The notes under the pieces: model-generated | What the model saw: only the letters and a program-made list of their open reading frames with translations | The model's database searches: none | What the model was told of the DNA's origin: nothing | Position numbers and translations under genes: made by a program | Assembly (NCBI GenBank): GCA_009781395.1 | Contig: WQYG01000006.1 | Coordinates: forward strand, 1 to 40,820 | Direction: 5' to 3' | DNA length: 40,820 nucleotides | Source of the DNA: Candidatus Bathycorpusculum sp. | GTDB taxonomy: Archaea; Thermoproteota; Bathyarchaeia; Bathyarchaeales; Bathycorpusculaceae | Part shown: piece after piece, positions 18,374-26,527 of the stretch | How positions within the stretch are numbered: the stretch's first letter is position 1 | Layout of the letters: every line of letters begins with the position of its first letter

Positions 18374-18793
18374 TTGTTATTGACCACTTTTTTAGCTGAA
18401 AGCATCAAATCTGGCAAAATAACGGTAAGTCAAAACAACACCGAAGCTTTAGAAATCACTGCGCAAGATAAAAAAATTGACGTGAACGCCAAAGATAAAA
18501 CATTCATAAAAGAAATAATTTCCAGCACACACAAAAATGACAAACCCGTAAGTGTAATCGGCACAATTGAACGCGGTGTTACTGGTCTGCGGACAGTACG
18601 AAGCGTACAACCTATGGTTAAAGAAATCGCAGAAGACCTAAACCGTGAAGGTATGACAGTAACTCTGTCCTTCAAAGGTGATACCGTAATTACAATAGGC
18701 TCAGAAGCCAACCCAAAGTTCACTCGCATTTTATTAGGCACAAAAAACGTCCAAATTAACAGCGTTAGAAAATTAGTTGAAATGGGGCTTTAA
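18374..18793 (+). CDS. Unknown cytosolic protein paired with the preceding gene
   Basis: This 139-residue protein starts at TTG 18374, with GAGG (18361-18364) 9 bases before it. It reads as an alpha/beta protein with no membrane segment: FLAESIKSGKITVSQNNTEA, a central helix VQPMVKEIAEDLNREGMTV, and then strands LSFKGDTVITIGSEA. The preceding gene also contains a SGKITV-like/LSFED beta region, so the two may form one complex. I do not recognise it, and no catalytic motif is visible. Confidence 0.65.
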   Translation: MLLTTFLAESIKSGKITVSQNNTEALEITAQDKKIDVNAKDKTFIKEIISSTHKNDKPVSVIGTIERGVTGLRTVRSVQPMVKEIAEDLNREGMTVTLSFKGDTVITIGSEANPKFTRILLGTKNVQINSVRKLVEMGL

Positions 18794-18967
18794 AATTTTA
18801 GACGTGAAGTTTAATTATGAATAGTTTTAGTTGTGGCAGATAAAAAATTAATAAATTATTTAATTCTTTGTATTGTATGCTTGTCCTGTGCTTACAGAAA
18901 ATATCTGGCGCGTTTATTGTGACAATGTTTAAATTTATTTAATGTCATAAATATATTGGTGACAGTA

Positions 18968-19849
18968 ATGAAAAACAGAATTGGTGTACTTTTGTTATGT
19001 GTCATTGTTAGTGGGTTGGTTGTTAGTTTTATTAATTTTGGTATGGTGTGTGCTCACAGTACGAAAGATAATATTCCCGTCAAGATTTCAGTGCCTGAAT
19101 TTACTGTCACATTCAAAGATCTCTCCTACGATATACCTGTAAGCTCTTCAAAAGACCCTTACACAGGTGAAACTATAACAAATCTGCCATATCGCGTAGA
19201 AAACAGAACAATACAAGTCACAATAAACAAAAAAGATCTCATGAAAAACTATGGTGCCGAAGATTGGCTTAATTATGAAATTCGAATAAAAGGTTCTTTT
19301 GAAGACGAATGGAATAGGCATACGGCTGGAGATAGAGCTAATTTAGATTCTCATTTAACAACTATAATACTTTCTTCTGCACAATTTTACCTTGATGGTG
19401 CTACGGGCGACTTAAAACCCTGTTTCAACATTCCTTCCGAAGGCAAAATGGATATTCAAGTAAAAGCAAAAATTTTCGGACCCTATTGGGGTGAGAATCT
19501 GTATCCTATTTCAGGAGGCTATTCAGAGGATGCTTTGCTTGCAGAGAGTGATTGGAGTAAAACACAAACAATAACCCTTAACAGTAGTTCGGGTGATAAA
19601 ATACCCAATCAACCTTCACATAGTCAAGATCAGGACTTGACCTCAAATCAAGTGAATTCTCAGTCTGATGGAATTATTACTGGTCTTAGTTTGACCGAGT
19701 TTAGCTTGTTAGTTGTAGTGGTTAGTTTATCAATTGCGTTAGTATACGTAATACTGCTGTTCACTCATAGACGGAAAAAAAGTTTGATACGTCATAAAAA
19801 CAAACTTAATCATATCTTCTGTGCGTTTAGCTTTTTACGCAGTCTGTAG
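18968..19849 (+). CDS. Secreted, C-terminally anchored surface protein (window paralogue family, copy 1)
   Basis: An N-terminal hydrophobic signal (GVLLLCVIVSGLVVSFINFG) is followed by an extracellular domain, a Ser/Gln/Asp-rich linker, a C-terminal transmembrane helix (LLVVVVSLSIALVYVILLF) and a basic cytoplasmic tail (HRRKKSLIRHKNK). The domain shares motifs with the protein at 39906: PEFTVTFKDLSYDIP, DPYTGETIT, YRVENRTIQVTI and SDWSKTQTITL. I know of no function. The track starts at TTG 18956, but ATG 18968 has GGTGA 4 bases upstream and is preferred. A TATA-like GTTTAAATTTATT lies just before the gene. Confidence 0.8.
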   Translation: MKNRIGVLLLCVIVSGLVVSFINFGMVCAHSTKDNIPVKISVPEFTVTFKDLSYDIPVSSSKDPYTGETITNLPYRVENRTIQVTINKKDLMKNYGAEDWLNYEIRIKGSFEDEWNRHTAGDRANLDSHLTTIILSSAQFYLDGATGDLKPCFNIPSEGKMDIQVKAKIFGPYWGENLYPISGGYSEDALLAESDWSKTQTITLNSSSGDKIPNQPSHSQDQDLTSNQVNSQSDGIITGLSLTEFSLLVVVVSLSIALVYVILLFTHRRKKSLIRHKNKLNHIFCAFSFLRSL

Positions 19850-19887
19850 TGGTAATTGAAAAGTAAAGAGTGAAAGAGAGTTATCTC

Positions 19888-21801
19888 TTATTTTTGTTTG
19901 TTTTTGATGGCTGCTAGTTTGCCACCTGCTTTTATTTGTTCTTTTTCTTGTTTGCTTAGGTTTAAGTTTACTTTGATTTCTGTGTTTTTGGTTTTATTTT
20001 TCAGTGTTAGGGTTTCTGCTAAGTTGTTTGTTTCTACTTCTAATGTGTCGCCTTGATCTATGTTATCATAGTCTTGTTTGTTTGTGAAGGTTAGGGGTAG
20101 AATTCCAAAGTTAATTAGGTTGGCCATGTGGATGCGTGCGAATGATTTTGTAATGACTGCTTTTACTCCAATGTATTTTGGTGCTAATGCTGCGTGTTCG
20201 CGTGAGGAGCCTTGGCCATAGTTTTCTGCGCCTACGATAAATCCGCCTTGTTTTTGGATTGCACGTTGGTAAAAGTTTTGGTCTACGCGGCAGAAGATGT
20301 ATTTGCTGATTTCTGGGATGTTGCTGCGAAGAGACATGATGTCTGTTCCGCCTGGTAGGATGTCATCTGTTGTTATGTTATCGCCAACTTTAAGCAGGAC
20401 TTCGCCGCTGAGTTGAGGTGGAGTGGGTTGGAATTGTGGTAAGGGTGTAATGTTTGGTCCCATGATTACTTTGGCGTTTGGATTTGTGGTTGCAGGGATA
20501 AACATGGTGTCGCTTAGGATGAATTTTTCTGGCATGGTGATTTCTGGAAATACTCCAAGTTTGCGTGGGTCTGTAATTTTGCCTGTTATAGCTGCTGCTA
20601 CTGCTGTTTCTGGACTGACTAGGTAGACTTTAGCGTCTTGGGTGCCGCTTCTGCCTTTAAAGTTGCGATTGAAGGTGCGTAGGGATACTGCGCTAGTGGT
20701 GGGGGCTTGACCGATGCCGATGCATGGGCCACAAGAGTTTTCTAGAATTCTTGCGCCTGATTGAATTAATGGTTCAAGTTCGCCTGTAGCAGCAAGATTT
20801 TCCATTACTTGACGTGAACCTGCTGAAATTGTTAAACTGAGGTTTTCATGAACTTTTTTACCTTTTAGCAAGGTGGAAACTATTTTTAGATCCCTAAGAG
20901 ACGAATTAGTGCAACTGCCTATACAAACTTGATCAACAGGTGTTCCCTCCAATTCGCTAACGGGTTTAACATTATCGGGGCTATGAGGCATAGCTAAAAG
21001 TGGCTCAACTTCTGCTAAGTCAATATCTAAAACTTTACTATACTGCGTATTCTCATCTGATGTAAGCTCTATCCATTGGTTTTCTCGTCCTTGACTGATT
21101 AAAAATTGTCTTGTAACCTCATCGGAGGGAAAAATGGACGTTGTAGCTCCTGTTTCAGTTCCCATGTTAGTTATCGTTCCCCGTTCTGGAACACTTAACG
21201 TTTTAACACCAGGTCCAAAGTATTCAAGAACATTATTTACGCCACCTTTAACGGTTAATTTTCTTAAAACTTCCAATATAACATCTTTTGCTGACACAAA
21301 GGGTAAAAGTTTACCTTTCAAATTAATACCATACACATTGGGCATTTCAAGATAGAAAGGCTCACCTGCCATTGCAGCTGCAACATCAAGCCCACCTGCT
21401 CCAATGGCTATCATCCCCATACCGCCTGCAGTTGGCGTGTGACTATCACTACCAAGCAAAGTTACGCCCGGTTGAGCAAACCGTTCAAGATAAAGCTGAT
21501 GACAAATACCATTTCCCGGTCTACTAAAAACTATCCCATATTTAGCTGCAACACTTTGCAGATAACGATGATCATCAGCGTTACGAAAATCATTTTGAAG
21601 CATATTATGATCTACAAAACTTACACTAAGCTGCGTTTTAACCTGCGCAATACCTATAGCCTCAAACTCTAGATAAGCCATGGTGCCAGTTGAATCTTGA
21701 GTTAATGTATGATCAATCCTTAAACCGATTTCTTCACCTGCATTCAATTTGCCCTCAACTAAATGCTTTTCAAATATTTTTTCCGTTATACTTTTACCCA
21801 T
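19888..21801 (-). CDS. acn: Aconitate hydratase (aconitase)
   Basis: This enzyme interconverts citrate and isocitrate through a 4Fe-4S cluster. The three cluster cysteines are visible (C293 in CIGSCTNSS, C357 and C360 in NSCGPCIGIG). Also present are LLGSDSHTPTAGGMGM and the swivel-domain motif GAENYGQGSSREHAALAP. At 637 residues it belongs to the shorter aconitase/homoaconitase-like group that lacks the extra length of AcnA. No other citrate-cycle gene is nearby; it probably serves glutamate synthesis in an anaerobe (inference). On the coding strand the first half is G/T-rich and the second half A/C-rich. It is divergent from pyrF. Confidence 0.95.
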   Translation of the reverse strand: MGKSITEKIFEKHLVEGKLNAGEEIGLRIDHTLTQDSTGTMAYLEFEAIGIAQVKTQLSVSFVDHNMLQNDFRNADDHRYLQSVAAKYGIVFSRPGNGICHQLYLERFAQPGVTLLGSDSHTPTAGGMGMIAIGAGGLDVAAAMAGEPFYLEMPNVYGINLKGKLLPFVSAKDVILEVLRKLTVKGGVNNVLEYFGPGVKTLSVPERGTITNMGTETGATTSIFPSDEVTRQFLISQGRENQWIELTSDENTQYSKVLDIDLAEVEPLLAMPHSPDNVKPVSELEGTPVDQVCIGSCTNSSLRDLKIVSTLLKGKKVHENLSLTISAGSRQVMENLAATGELEPLIQSGARILENSCGPCIGIGQAPTTSAVSLRTFNRNFKGRSGTQDAKVYLVSPETAVAAAITGKITDPRKLGVFPEITMPEKFILSDTMFIPATTNPNAKVIMGPNITPLPQFQPTPPQLSGEVLLKVGDNITTDDILPGGTDIMSLRSNIPEISKYIFCRVDQNFYQRAIQKQGGFIVGAENYGQGSSREHAALAPKYIGVKAVITKSFARIHMANLINFGILPLTFTNKQDYDNIDQGDTLEVETNNLAETLTLKNKTKNTEIKVNLNLSKQEKEQIKAGGKLAAIKNKQK

Positions 21802-21937
21802 AAATTATCCCTTCTAACCACTGTAAATCTAAATATTATTTGGCAAATGTAGAGAACTTCAGAAATTTAAGCCTCACGTAAAATAAAATAAAAAGTGCTT
21901 AATAGATGAAAGTCATTAGAACAGGTGAGGTCAGACA

Positions 21938-22714
21938 TTGCAGTTTAAATTCAAAATTCAAGAGGTCGCTAAAGCTAACAACTCCCGAATAGTCTTAGCT
22001 TTAGATTTTCCATTCCAAAACCCTAATAACAATAATAGTAGTCACGAGTTATTTTCTAAGGCTGATGCTATAATAGAGCAGGTTTCTTCATATATTTGCG
22101 CGGTTAAATTTAATAATCATCTTGTTTTGCCTCTTGGATTGTTTAACGGGGTGAAAGTTCTTGTGGAGCATGTTCATGCTAAGGGGCTTTTGGCTATAAT
22201 GGATGCAAAAGTTAACGACATAGGTAACACTAACCAAATTATAGCTGACTATTATTATGCTGCGGGGTTTGATGCAATTATTGCTAACCCTTTCATTGGT
22301 TGGGAAGATGGATTAAAGCCTCTTTTTGAGGTTTCTCGTAAACAAGGCAAGGGTGTAATTTTGCTCACTTATATGAGTCATAAAGGTGCTGCTGAAGGTT
22401 ATGGTCAAACAGTAACTGATCCTGTTACGGGTGTATCTATGTCTCAGTATATGATGTTTGCACAAAAAGATGTTACTTACGCAGCAGACGGTGCAGTGGT
22501 TGGAGCTACGGTTCCTGAAAAAATAAAAGAAATATATCAAATTTTAGGTGAAAAAGTGCCTATTTATTCACCTGGTGTTGGTTCTCAAGGTGGAAGCGCC
22601 CAAGATGCAGTTAAAGCTGGCGCAACATACTTAATTGTTGGGCGCGAAATTATTTCAGCCGAAAACCCTGCTGCTGTTGCACGTAAACTTTGGGATTCAA
22701 CTAAACTCATTTAG
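21938..22714 (+). CDS. pyrF: Orotidine 5'-phosphate decarboxylase
   Basis: This enzyme makes UMP from OMP in pyrimidine synthesis. The catalytic array is in the strand IMDAKVNDIGNTNQ (DxKxxD type), with the early Asp in RIVLALDFP and the Lys in ICAVKFNNHL. The phosphate-binding end is SPGVGSQGG with LIVGREI. The length of 258 residues and the long spacing before DAK resemble the longer decarboxylase subgroup rather than the short archaeal form. It starts at TTG 21938 behind GGTGAGGTC. Its 3' end overlaps the convergent regulator gene by 8 bases. Confidence 0.93.
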   Translation: MQFKFKIQEVAKANNSRIVLALDFPFQNPNNNNSSHELFSKADAIIEQVSSYICAVKFNNHLVLPLGLFNGVKVLVEHVHAKGLLAIMDAKVNDIGNTNQIIADYYYAAGFDAIIANPFIGWEDGLKPLFEVSRKQGKGVILLTYMSHKGAAEGYGQTVTDPVTGVSMSQYMMFAQKDVTYAADGAVVGATVPEKIKEIYQILGEKVPIYSPGVGSQGGSAQDAVKAGATYLIVGREIISAENPAAVARKLWDSTKLI

Positions 22715-22919
22715 AGCGTTCATGATTGCTCATGCTCTTTCCCGGGCTCTTACTTACCCATAATTCCTGCTTTAACATATCTCGCACAGCATTGCGTATG
22801 GCACAGCTTCTATTTGGATACATGTTTGCCCTAACTAAATCATCTAAACCTTCCAGATACGCCTCTGGCAACAGCGCTGTTACCAGTTTCATGTTCTGAT
22901 TTTGTTTTTTATTTTTCAT
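22707..22919 (-). CDS. Ribbon-helix-helix DNA-binding protein (CopG/NikR-like)
   Basis: This 70-residue protein contains a strand (KLVTALLPEAYLEGLDDLV) followed by two helices (YPNRSCAIRNAVRDMLKQEL), the pattern of a ribbon-helix-helix dimer that binds DNA through the strand. The C-terminus is short and polar. Met10 (MKLVTALLP) is an alternative start. It stands alone between pyrF, with which its 3' end overlaps, and the ferredoxin gene. Its target is unknown. Confidence 0.78.
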   Translation of the reverse strand: MKNKKQNQNMKLVTALLPEAYLEGLDDLVRANMYPNRSCAIRNAVRDMLKQELWVSKSPGKSMSNHERSK

Positions 22920-23130
22920 GTTACCTATTCCCTTAAACTATATTATGCTTATAACATGCGCCAAATATAAAATTTAACACTGCTCCGCCTCAAACTATGG
23001 ATGATTCATCAAGTTATTTGCACAAATGCTGACATGGCTGAAAAGGAAATTCAACAAAACAGAGTATTCATATTACCGTGTAAGTCGTGTTCAATTATTG
23101 CTCTAAAGGTAATGTTGAAAGAAAGATATG

Positions 23131-23619
23131 TTAGGTTGTTATTTTTGTTTGTTTGTCTTTTGGGTATTGGCTATAGTAGTCTTGTGGTTTTAAGACTACA
23201 CTTCGTACGCGTTGTACTCGTTTGTTAGTGTTTGCTTTCTTTTGAAGTAGCAGTACTTCTTTGGATTTGCTGAATTTTTCAATTCTGCCATCTTCTCGGG
23301 TACGTTCCAGTTTTATGCAGTCATCAACCTGACAGTTCAAAACGCAAGCTCCGCAGTAAACGCACAAGTCCTCTATGATTGCAATTTTGCCGCTTCCCCA
23401 GTATAGTGCAGTTGTTGGACAAACTTTAATACATTCTTTACATTGTACGCCAAGGCAAGTGTAACTGTTAATGCTGATTTTACCCTCTTGGAAAACCTCT
23501 TTCACACCTGTTGACGCTAAAAGTGCTTTTCGGCTCTTTTTTTTCTCAGAATCAACAGTAGTGCCATCTGACAATAATCCAAAGATATCGACATTTCCAT
23601 TATTTTGAGGCATTATCAA
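23131..23619 (-). CDS. 2x[4Fe-4S] ferredoxin-domain protein
   Basis: This 162-residue protein has a central dicluster domain. The cysteine sets are C55-x4-C60-x2-C63-x3-C67-P and C86-x2-C89-x2-C92-x3-C96; the first set has an unusual x4 spacing (CLGVQCKECIKVCP). A 50-residue N-terminal extension and a basic C-terminal tail flank it. The likely start is Met3 (MPQNNGNVDIFG), 6 bases in. It is probably an electron carrier or an adaptor for a redox enzyme, but no partner is adjacent. It lies downstream of rdgB-bud32-kae1 with a 24-base hairpin in the gap. Confidence 0.85.
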   Translation of the reverse strand: MIMPQNNGNVDIFGLLSDGTTVDSEKKKSRKALLASTGVKEVFQEGKISINSYTCLGVQCKECIKVCPTTALYWGSGKIAIIEDLCVYCGACVLNCQVDDCIKLERTREDGRIEKFSKSKEVLLLQKKANTNKRVQRVRSVVLKPQDYYSQYPKDKQTKITT

Positions 23620-23658
23620 TCATCGTTACGGCATGATAACTACAATTGTATAAGCTAT

Positions 23659-23682
23659 AGAGGATAATTATACTTATCCTCT
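23659..23682. promoter_or_regulatory. Perfect 9-bp hairpin or operator before the ferredoxin gene
   Basis: AGAGGATAA, a 6-base loop, then TTATCCTCT form a perfect inverted repeat, and a further GAGGAT follows at 23686. It lies between the rdgB stop and the ferredoxin start on the minus strand. It may be a dyad operator over the ferredoxin promoter (CTATAGCTTATACAATT reads on the minus strand nearby) or an attenuating hairpin. Confidence 0.45.
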
Positions 23683-23697
23683 TGTGAGGATCTTTGG

Positions 23698-24351
23698 TTA
23701 AAAAATATCGTGTCTATTATCGCTGTTGTACCATTTAGCGAATTCATTAACTGCTTTGGCTCGATGTGAGCTATAGTTTTTTTCTTCTAACGTCATTTCT
23801 GCAAATGTTTTCTCACTATAAAACGGTTGAAAAATGGGGTCAAACCCAAAACCCGAGTTGTTGTCTCCCTTACGTTCTGTAAAAGTTATCTCCCCCTCGA
23901 CTTTTCCCTCAAAAAACAGTACACCCGTTTCTTGACTACAATACACTATAGCTGAGCAGAATGTTGCTTTACGATTTTGTAGATTCTCCATTAATTTTAG
24001 AATTCCTCTATTTTGAATTGTCTTGTAAACATATGCTGAGTATGGACCTGGAAAACCTTCAAAGGCATCAATGAATAAACCTGCATCTTCAACAATTAAC
24101 GGTATACGACATTGATTAAATGCTTCCAATGCACAATTTTCTGCTATCTCCATTATATTATCACTCTGTATCTCTTTTCCCTTCATACGTAACATGCCAA
24201 CAGCTATCCCTATGGAGCTTAAAATGCTTCGAACCTCGTTAAACTTGTGAAAATTACCCGTTGCGAACAAAACATTTCTAACATTAACATATGCTCCAGC
24301 GTTACTACTACAGTTGTTTACGTTCTTCAACATAGCGTCCTCGCTTTTCAA
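23698..24351 (-). CDS. rdgB: XTP/dITP diphosphatase (RdgB/HAM1 family)
   Basis: This enzyme removes non-canonical purine nucleotides (dITP, XTP) from the pool. The conserved start VLFATGNFHKFNEVRSIL is at about residue 27. IVEDAGLFIDAFEGFPGPYS, GFGFDPIFQP and the final SHRAKAV region are all present. The first Met (24351) lies 44 bases inside bud32; a shorter start at Met7 (24333) is possible. The long N-terminus before the core is not typical. The kae1-bud32-rdgB order is common in archaea. Confidence 0.93.
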   Translation of the reverse strand: MKSEDAMLKNVNNCSSNAGAYVNVRNVLFATGNFHKFNEVRSILSSIGIAVGMLRMKGKEIQSDNIMEIAENCALEAFNQCRIPLIVEDAGLFIDAFEGFPGPYSAYVYKTIQNRGILKLMENLQNRKATFCSAIVYCSQETGVLFFEGKVEGEITFTERKGDNNSGFGFDPIFQPFYSEKTFAEMTLEEKNYSSHRAKAVNEFAKWYNSDNRHDIF

Positions 24352-24985
24352 TCTCTATAATCTTCTCATAAACCTTTTCTGCCAACTCAACACCTACCAC
24401 TAAACGATAACCCATAAAAATATCCTTAAAACAGGATTCCCAAAAAGCAAAATGTGTACTTTGCAAAGCCCGCTTCAACAGGTGCAAATCAACCCCTTTC
24501 GCTTCTAACTCTACACTTTTCTCACCTAACCCAAAATCTACCAAAAAAATTTTACCTTGATTATCAACATCATCATTAGCTATTAACATATTTGAAGTCG
24601 TCAAGTCACCGTGGATCAAATTTTCTCTGTGAAGTTTACCAATCAACTCACCGATTCTTAGACAAACTCTTTCACACTCTGTTTTTGAAACCCTGCTTAG
24701 ATACTGCTTTACCTGAACACCCTCTATATACTCCATTACAATTGTAGCCTCTGACACATTTACCCTGTAAATTAGCGGCGATGCGACCCCTGCAACTTTG
24801 GCTTGATGCAACAATTGAGCCTCATGTATTGTACGATAACTACGAATTTGCCTATCAAGCACGATAGGCCGATATTTTTTTGGGTCTCGAATTTTAATTA
24901 CAGCCTTTCTTCCATACCAATTGGAAAGATAAAGACTTGCTTCAGCACCCTTTTTTAACAAAACAGACTGATTCAATTCATCCAT
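24308..24985 (-). CDS. bud32: KEOPS kinase/ATPase Bud32
   Basis: This small atypical RIO-like kinase stimulates Kae1 during t6A37 tRNA modification. Kinase motifs are seen: AVIKIRDPKKYR (ATP-site Lys), the catalytic loop LIHGDLTTSNMLI and the DFG equivalent LVDFGLG. At 225 residues it is a stand-alone version, whereas many archaea fuse it to Kae1. Here the kae1 3' end and the bud32 start overlap by 13 bases, keeping the two coupled. Its 3' end overlaps rdgB. Confidence 0.95.
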   Translation of the reverse strand: MDELNQSVLLKKGAEASLYLSNWYGRKAVIKIRDPKKYRPIVLDRQIRSYRTIHEAQLLHQAKVAGVASPLIYRVNVSEATIVMEYIEGVQVKQYLSRVSKTECERVCLRIGELIGKLHRENLIHGDLTTSNMLIANDDVDNQGKIFLVDFGLGEKSVELEAKGVDLHLLKRALQSTHFAFWESCFKDIFMGYRLVVGVELAEKVYEKIIEIEKRGRYVEERKQL

Positions 24986-26010
24986 GGCACATCCACCTTA
25001 TCTACACGCCAACGCAACTTCACATAACTCTCCTCTATAGGAGTAACTATGCCATATGTATAAGCTAAACTACCTGTCCACGCAATCATTGCACCGTTAT
25101 CTGTAGCAAACTTTTGGGGAACCACATTAAACCGTACATTATGCTCCTCAGCAATAGCCTCAAGCATTGCCTGCAACCGTTTATTGGCTGCCACCCCACC
25201 CGTTAATAAAACCTCCTTCTTTTCAGTATGAGCTAACGCCCGCTCAGTAACTTCAGCAACCATGGAAAAAGCATGCTCTTGAAGACTATAACACACATCC
25301 TCAAGCGTACAGTTCCCCCTTTGAAGCTGCATAGTTGCCGCCGTCAAAAGCCCACTTAAAGATAAATCCATACCCTTCACCACATACGGCAATGGAATAA
25401 AGTTTTTACCTTTAAGCGCCAACTGCTCCACTGCTGCTCCAAACGGTAAACCTCTCTGATTTTTTAAACCCACATGCCTTGCAAAAACGTCCAAACAATT
25501 GCCAAGAGCAATGTCTAAAGTTTCACCGAAAACCCGATAACGTTTAGACTCAAACGCAGTAACCATAGTATTTCCTCCCGAAACATAAAGTGTAACGGGG
25601 TCAACTGCACCTGTTTTTAATTTTCCAATTTCAATATGTGCAATAGAATGATTCACACCAACTAAGGGTATCTGTAAATATGACGCCAAAGCACGCGCTA
25701 CAGTTGCCCCTGTACGCAGACAAGGACCCAGACCCGGACCCATAGAAAAAGCAATACATGTAAGATCTCTAACTTTTATATTCGCATCAGTTAACGCTCG
25801 ACAAAGAACTTTACTTGCAACTTCAGCATGATGACGTGCAGCCTCTCTTGGATGAATTCCACCCTCCATTGGAACATAACTATCTACCGTATTTGTAAGA
25901 ATATCTCCATCAAAATTAACTATACCTACACCAAAATCGTCTGCTGTAGATTCTATACCTAAACAATATCTAGACTCATTGTCTGATGATGTTTTCTGCG
26001 TATTAACCAT
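24973..26010 (-). CDS. kae1: tRNA threonylcarbamoyladenosine synthase subunit Kae1
   Basis: This is the catalytic subunit of KEOPS, which transfers the threonylcarbamoyl group to A37 of ANN-decoding tRNAs. ASKHA-fold signatures are LGIESTADDFGVGIV, the metal-binding NHSIAHIEIG, SGGNTMV and LLTGGVAANKRLQ. The track begins at 26103, but that start would run through the divergent rpc34 gene and add a hydrophobic leader not seen in the family. ATG 26010 (MVNTQKTSSDNESRYCLGIE) is preferred. A TATA box about 22 bases upstream suggests a leaderless mRNA. Confidence 0.96.
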   Translation of the reverse strand: MVNTQKTSSDNESRYCLGIESTADDFGVGIVNFDGDILTNTVDSYVPMEGGIHPREAARHHAEVASKVLCRALTDANIKVRDLTCIAFSMGPGLGPCLRTGATVARALASYLQIPLVGVNHSIAHIEIGKLKTGAVDPVTLYVSGGNTMVTAFESKRYRVFGETLDIALGNCLDVFARHVGLKNQRGLPFGAAVEQLALKGKNFIPLPYVVKGMDLSLSGLLTAATMQLQRGNCTLEDVCYSLQEHAFSMVAEVTERALAHTEKKEVLLTGGVAANKRLQAMLEAIAEEHNVRFNVVPQKFATDNGAMIAWTGSLAYTYGIVTPIEESYVKLRWRVDKVDVPWMN

Positions 26011-26032
26011 ACAAATGAAGATTTCAAGAGAG

Positions 26033-26044
26033 ATACATATTTTT
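26033..26044 (-). promoter_or_regulatory. TATA box of the kae1 operon
   Basis: On the minus strand the block reads AAAAATATGTAT, ending 22 bases before ATG 26010. That is the spacing expected for transcription starting at or next to the start codon. The block also rules out the longer 26103 start, because transcription would begin after it. Confidence 0.5.
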
Positions 26045-26089
26045 ATCTGAAACAAACAGTCTACTACACTATCTGGAACTGATCTTAGC

Positions 26090-26527
26090 ATGCCTAAACG
26101 CAATGACCTTGAACAAAAAGCACTCCATTATGTCGTAAACACAGGGTATCAGGGTGTACTTCAATCAGACTTGTGGCGCGAACTAAGCGCAAGCAGCCGC
26201 GAAGGCTCACGTGTCTCAATTAAACTAGAAGAAAAAGGACTTATCCGCAGAGAAAAAGAACTGCAAGACGGTAGATGGACTTATAGATTATACCCAAAAA
26301 GGCTTCCCGCATCTATTGAAACCATTGTTGACTGCCCTTGTCTGTTATGTCCCGACAATGCAAGGTGTGACCCAACCACTGCCATTTCCCCTAAAACCTG
26401 CCAAAAATTAACTGACTGGATTTTAGGTTTAGGCAACGAAAAACAAACACAAATTATATCTTCTGTAGCTCCGAGTGAGCAAAATATTTTCGAGGATGAT
26501 TCCCTTGCCGAAAGCTTGGATACGTGA
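26090..26527 (+). CDS. rpc34: RPC34/RPC39-like winged-helix protein with Fe-S cysteine motif
   Basis: The N-terminal half is a winged helix (ALHYVVNTGYQGVLQSDLWR, RVSIKLEEKGLIRREKE). The C-terminal half has cysteines 84, 87, 93 and 104 in CPCLLCPDNARC and ISPKTCQKLTDWI. The same CxxC-x5-C and ISPxxC-xxxxxW pattern ends the eukaryotic RNA polymerase III subunit RPC34/RPC39, where it binds a 4Fe-4S cluster. Orthologues are described in Crenarchaeota and Thaumarchaeota. It may act as a basal transcription factor; the role is inferred. Length is 145 residues, and it overlaps the start of rlmE. Confidence 0.85.
   Translation: MPKRNDLEQKALHYVVNTGYQGVLQSDLWRELSASSREGSRVSIKLEEKGLIRREKELQDGRWTYRLYPKRLPASIETIVDCPCLLCPDNARCDPTTAISPKTCQKLTDWILGLGNEKQTQIISSVAPSEQNIFEDDSLAESLDT

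Noticed and set aside
23001-23228. 75-codon + strand ORF with CKSC and a hydrophobic end
   Set aside because: Its second half is antisense to the ferredoxin gene, there is no clear ribosome binding site, and the hydrophobic part comes from T-rich DNA.
26011-26103. N-terminal extension of kae1 in the ORF track
   Set aside because: It overlaps the divergent rpc34 start and lies upstream of the likely TATA box; Kae1 proteins do not carry such a hydrophobic leader.
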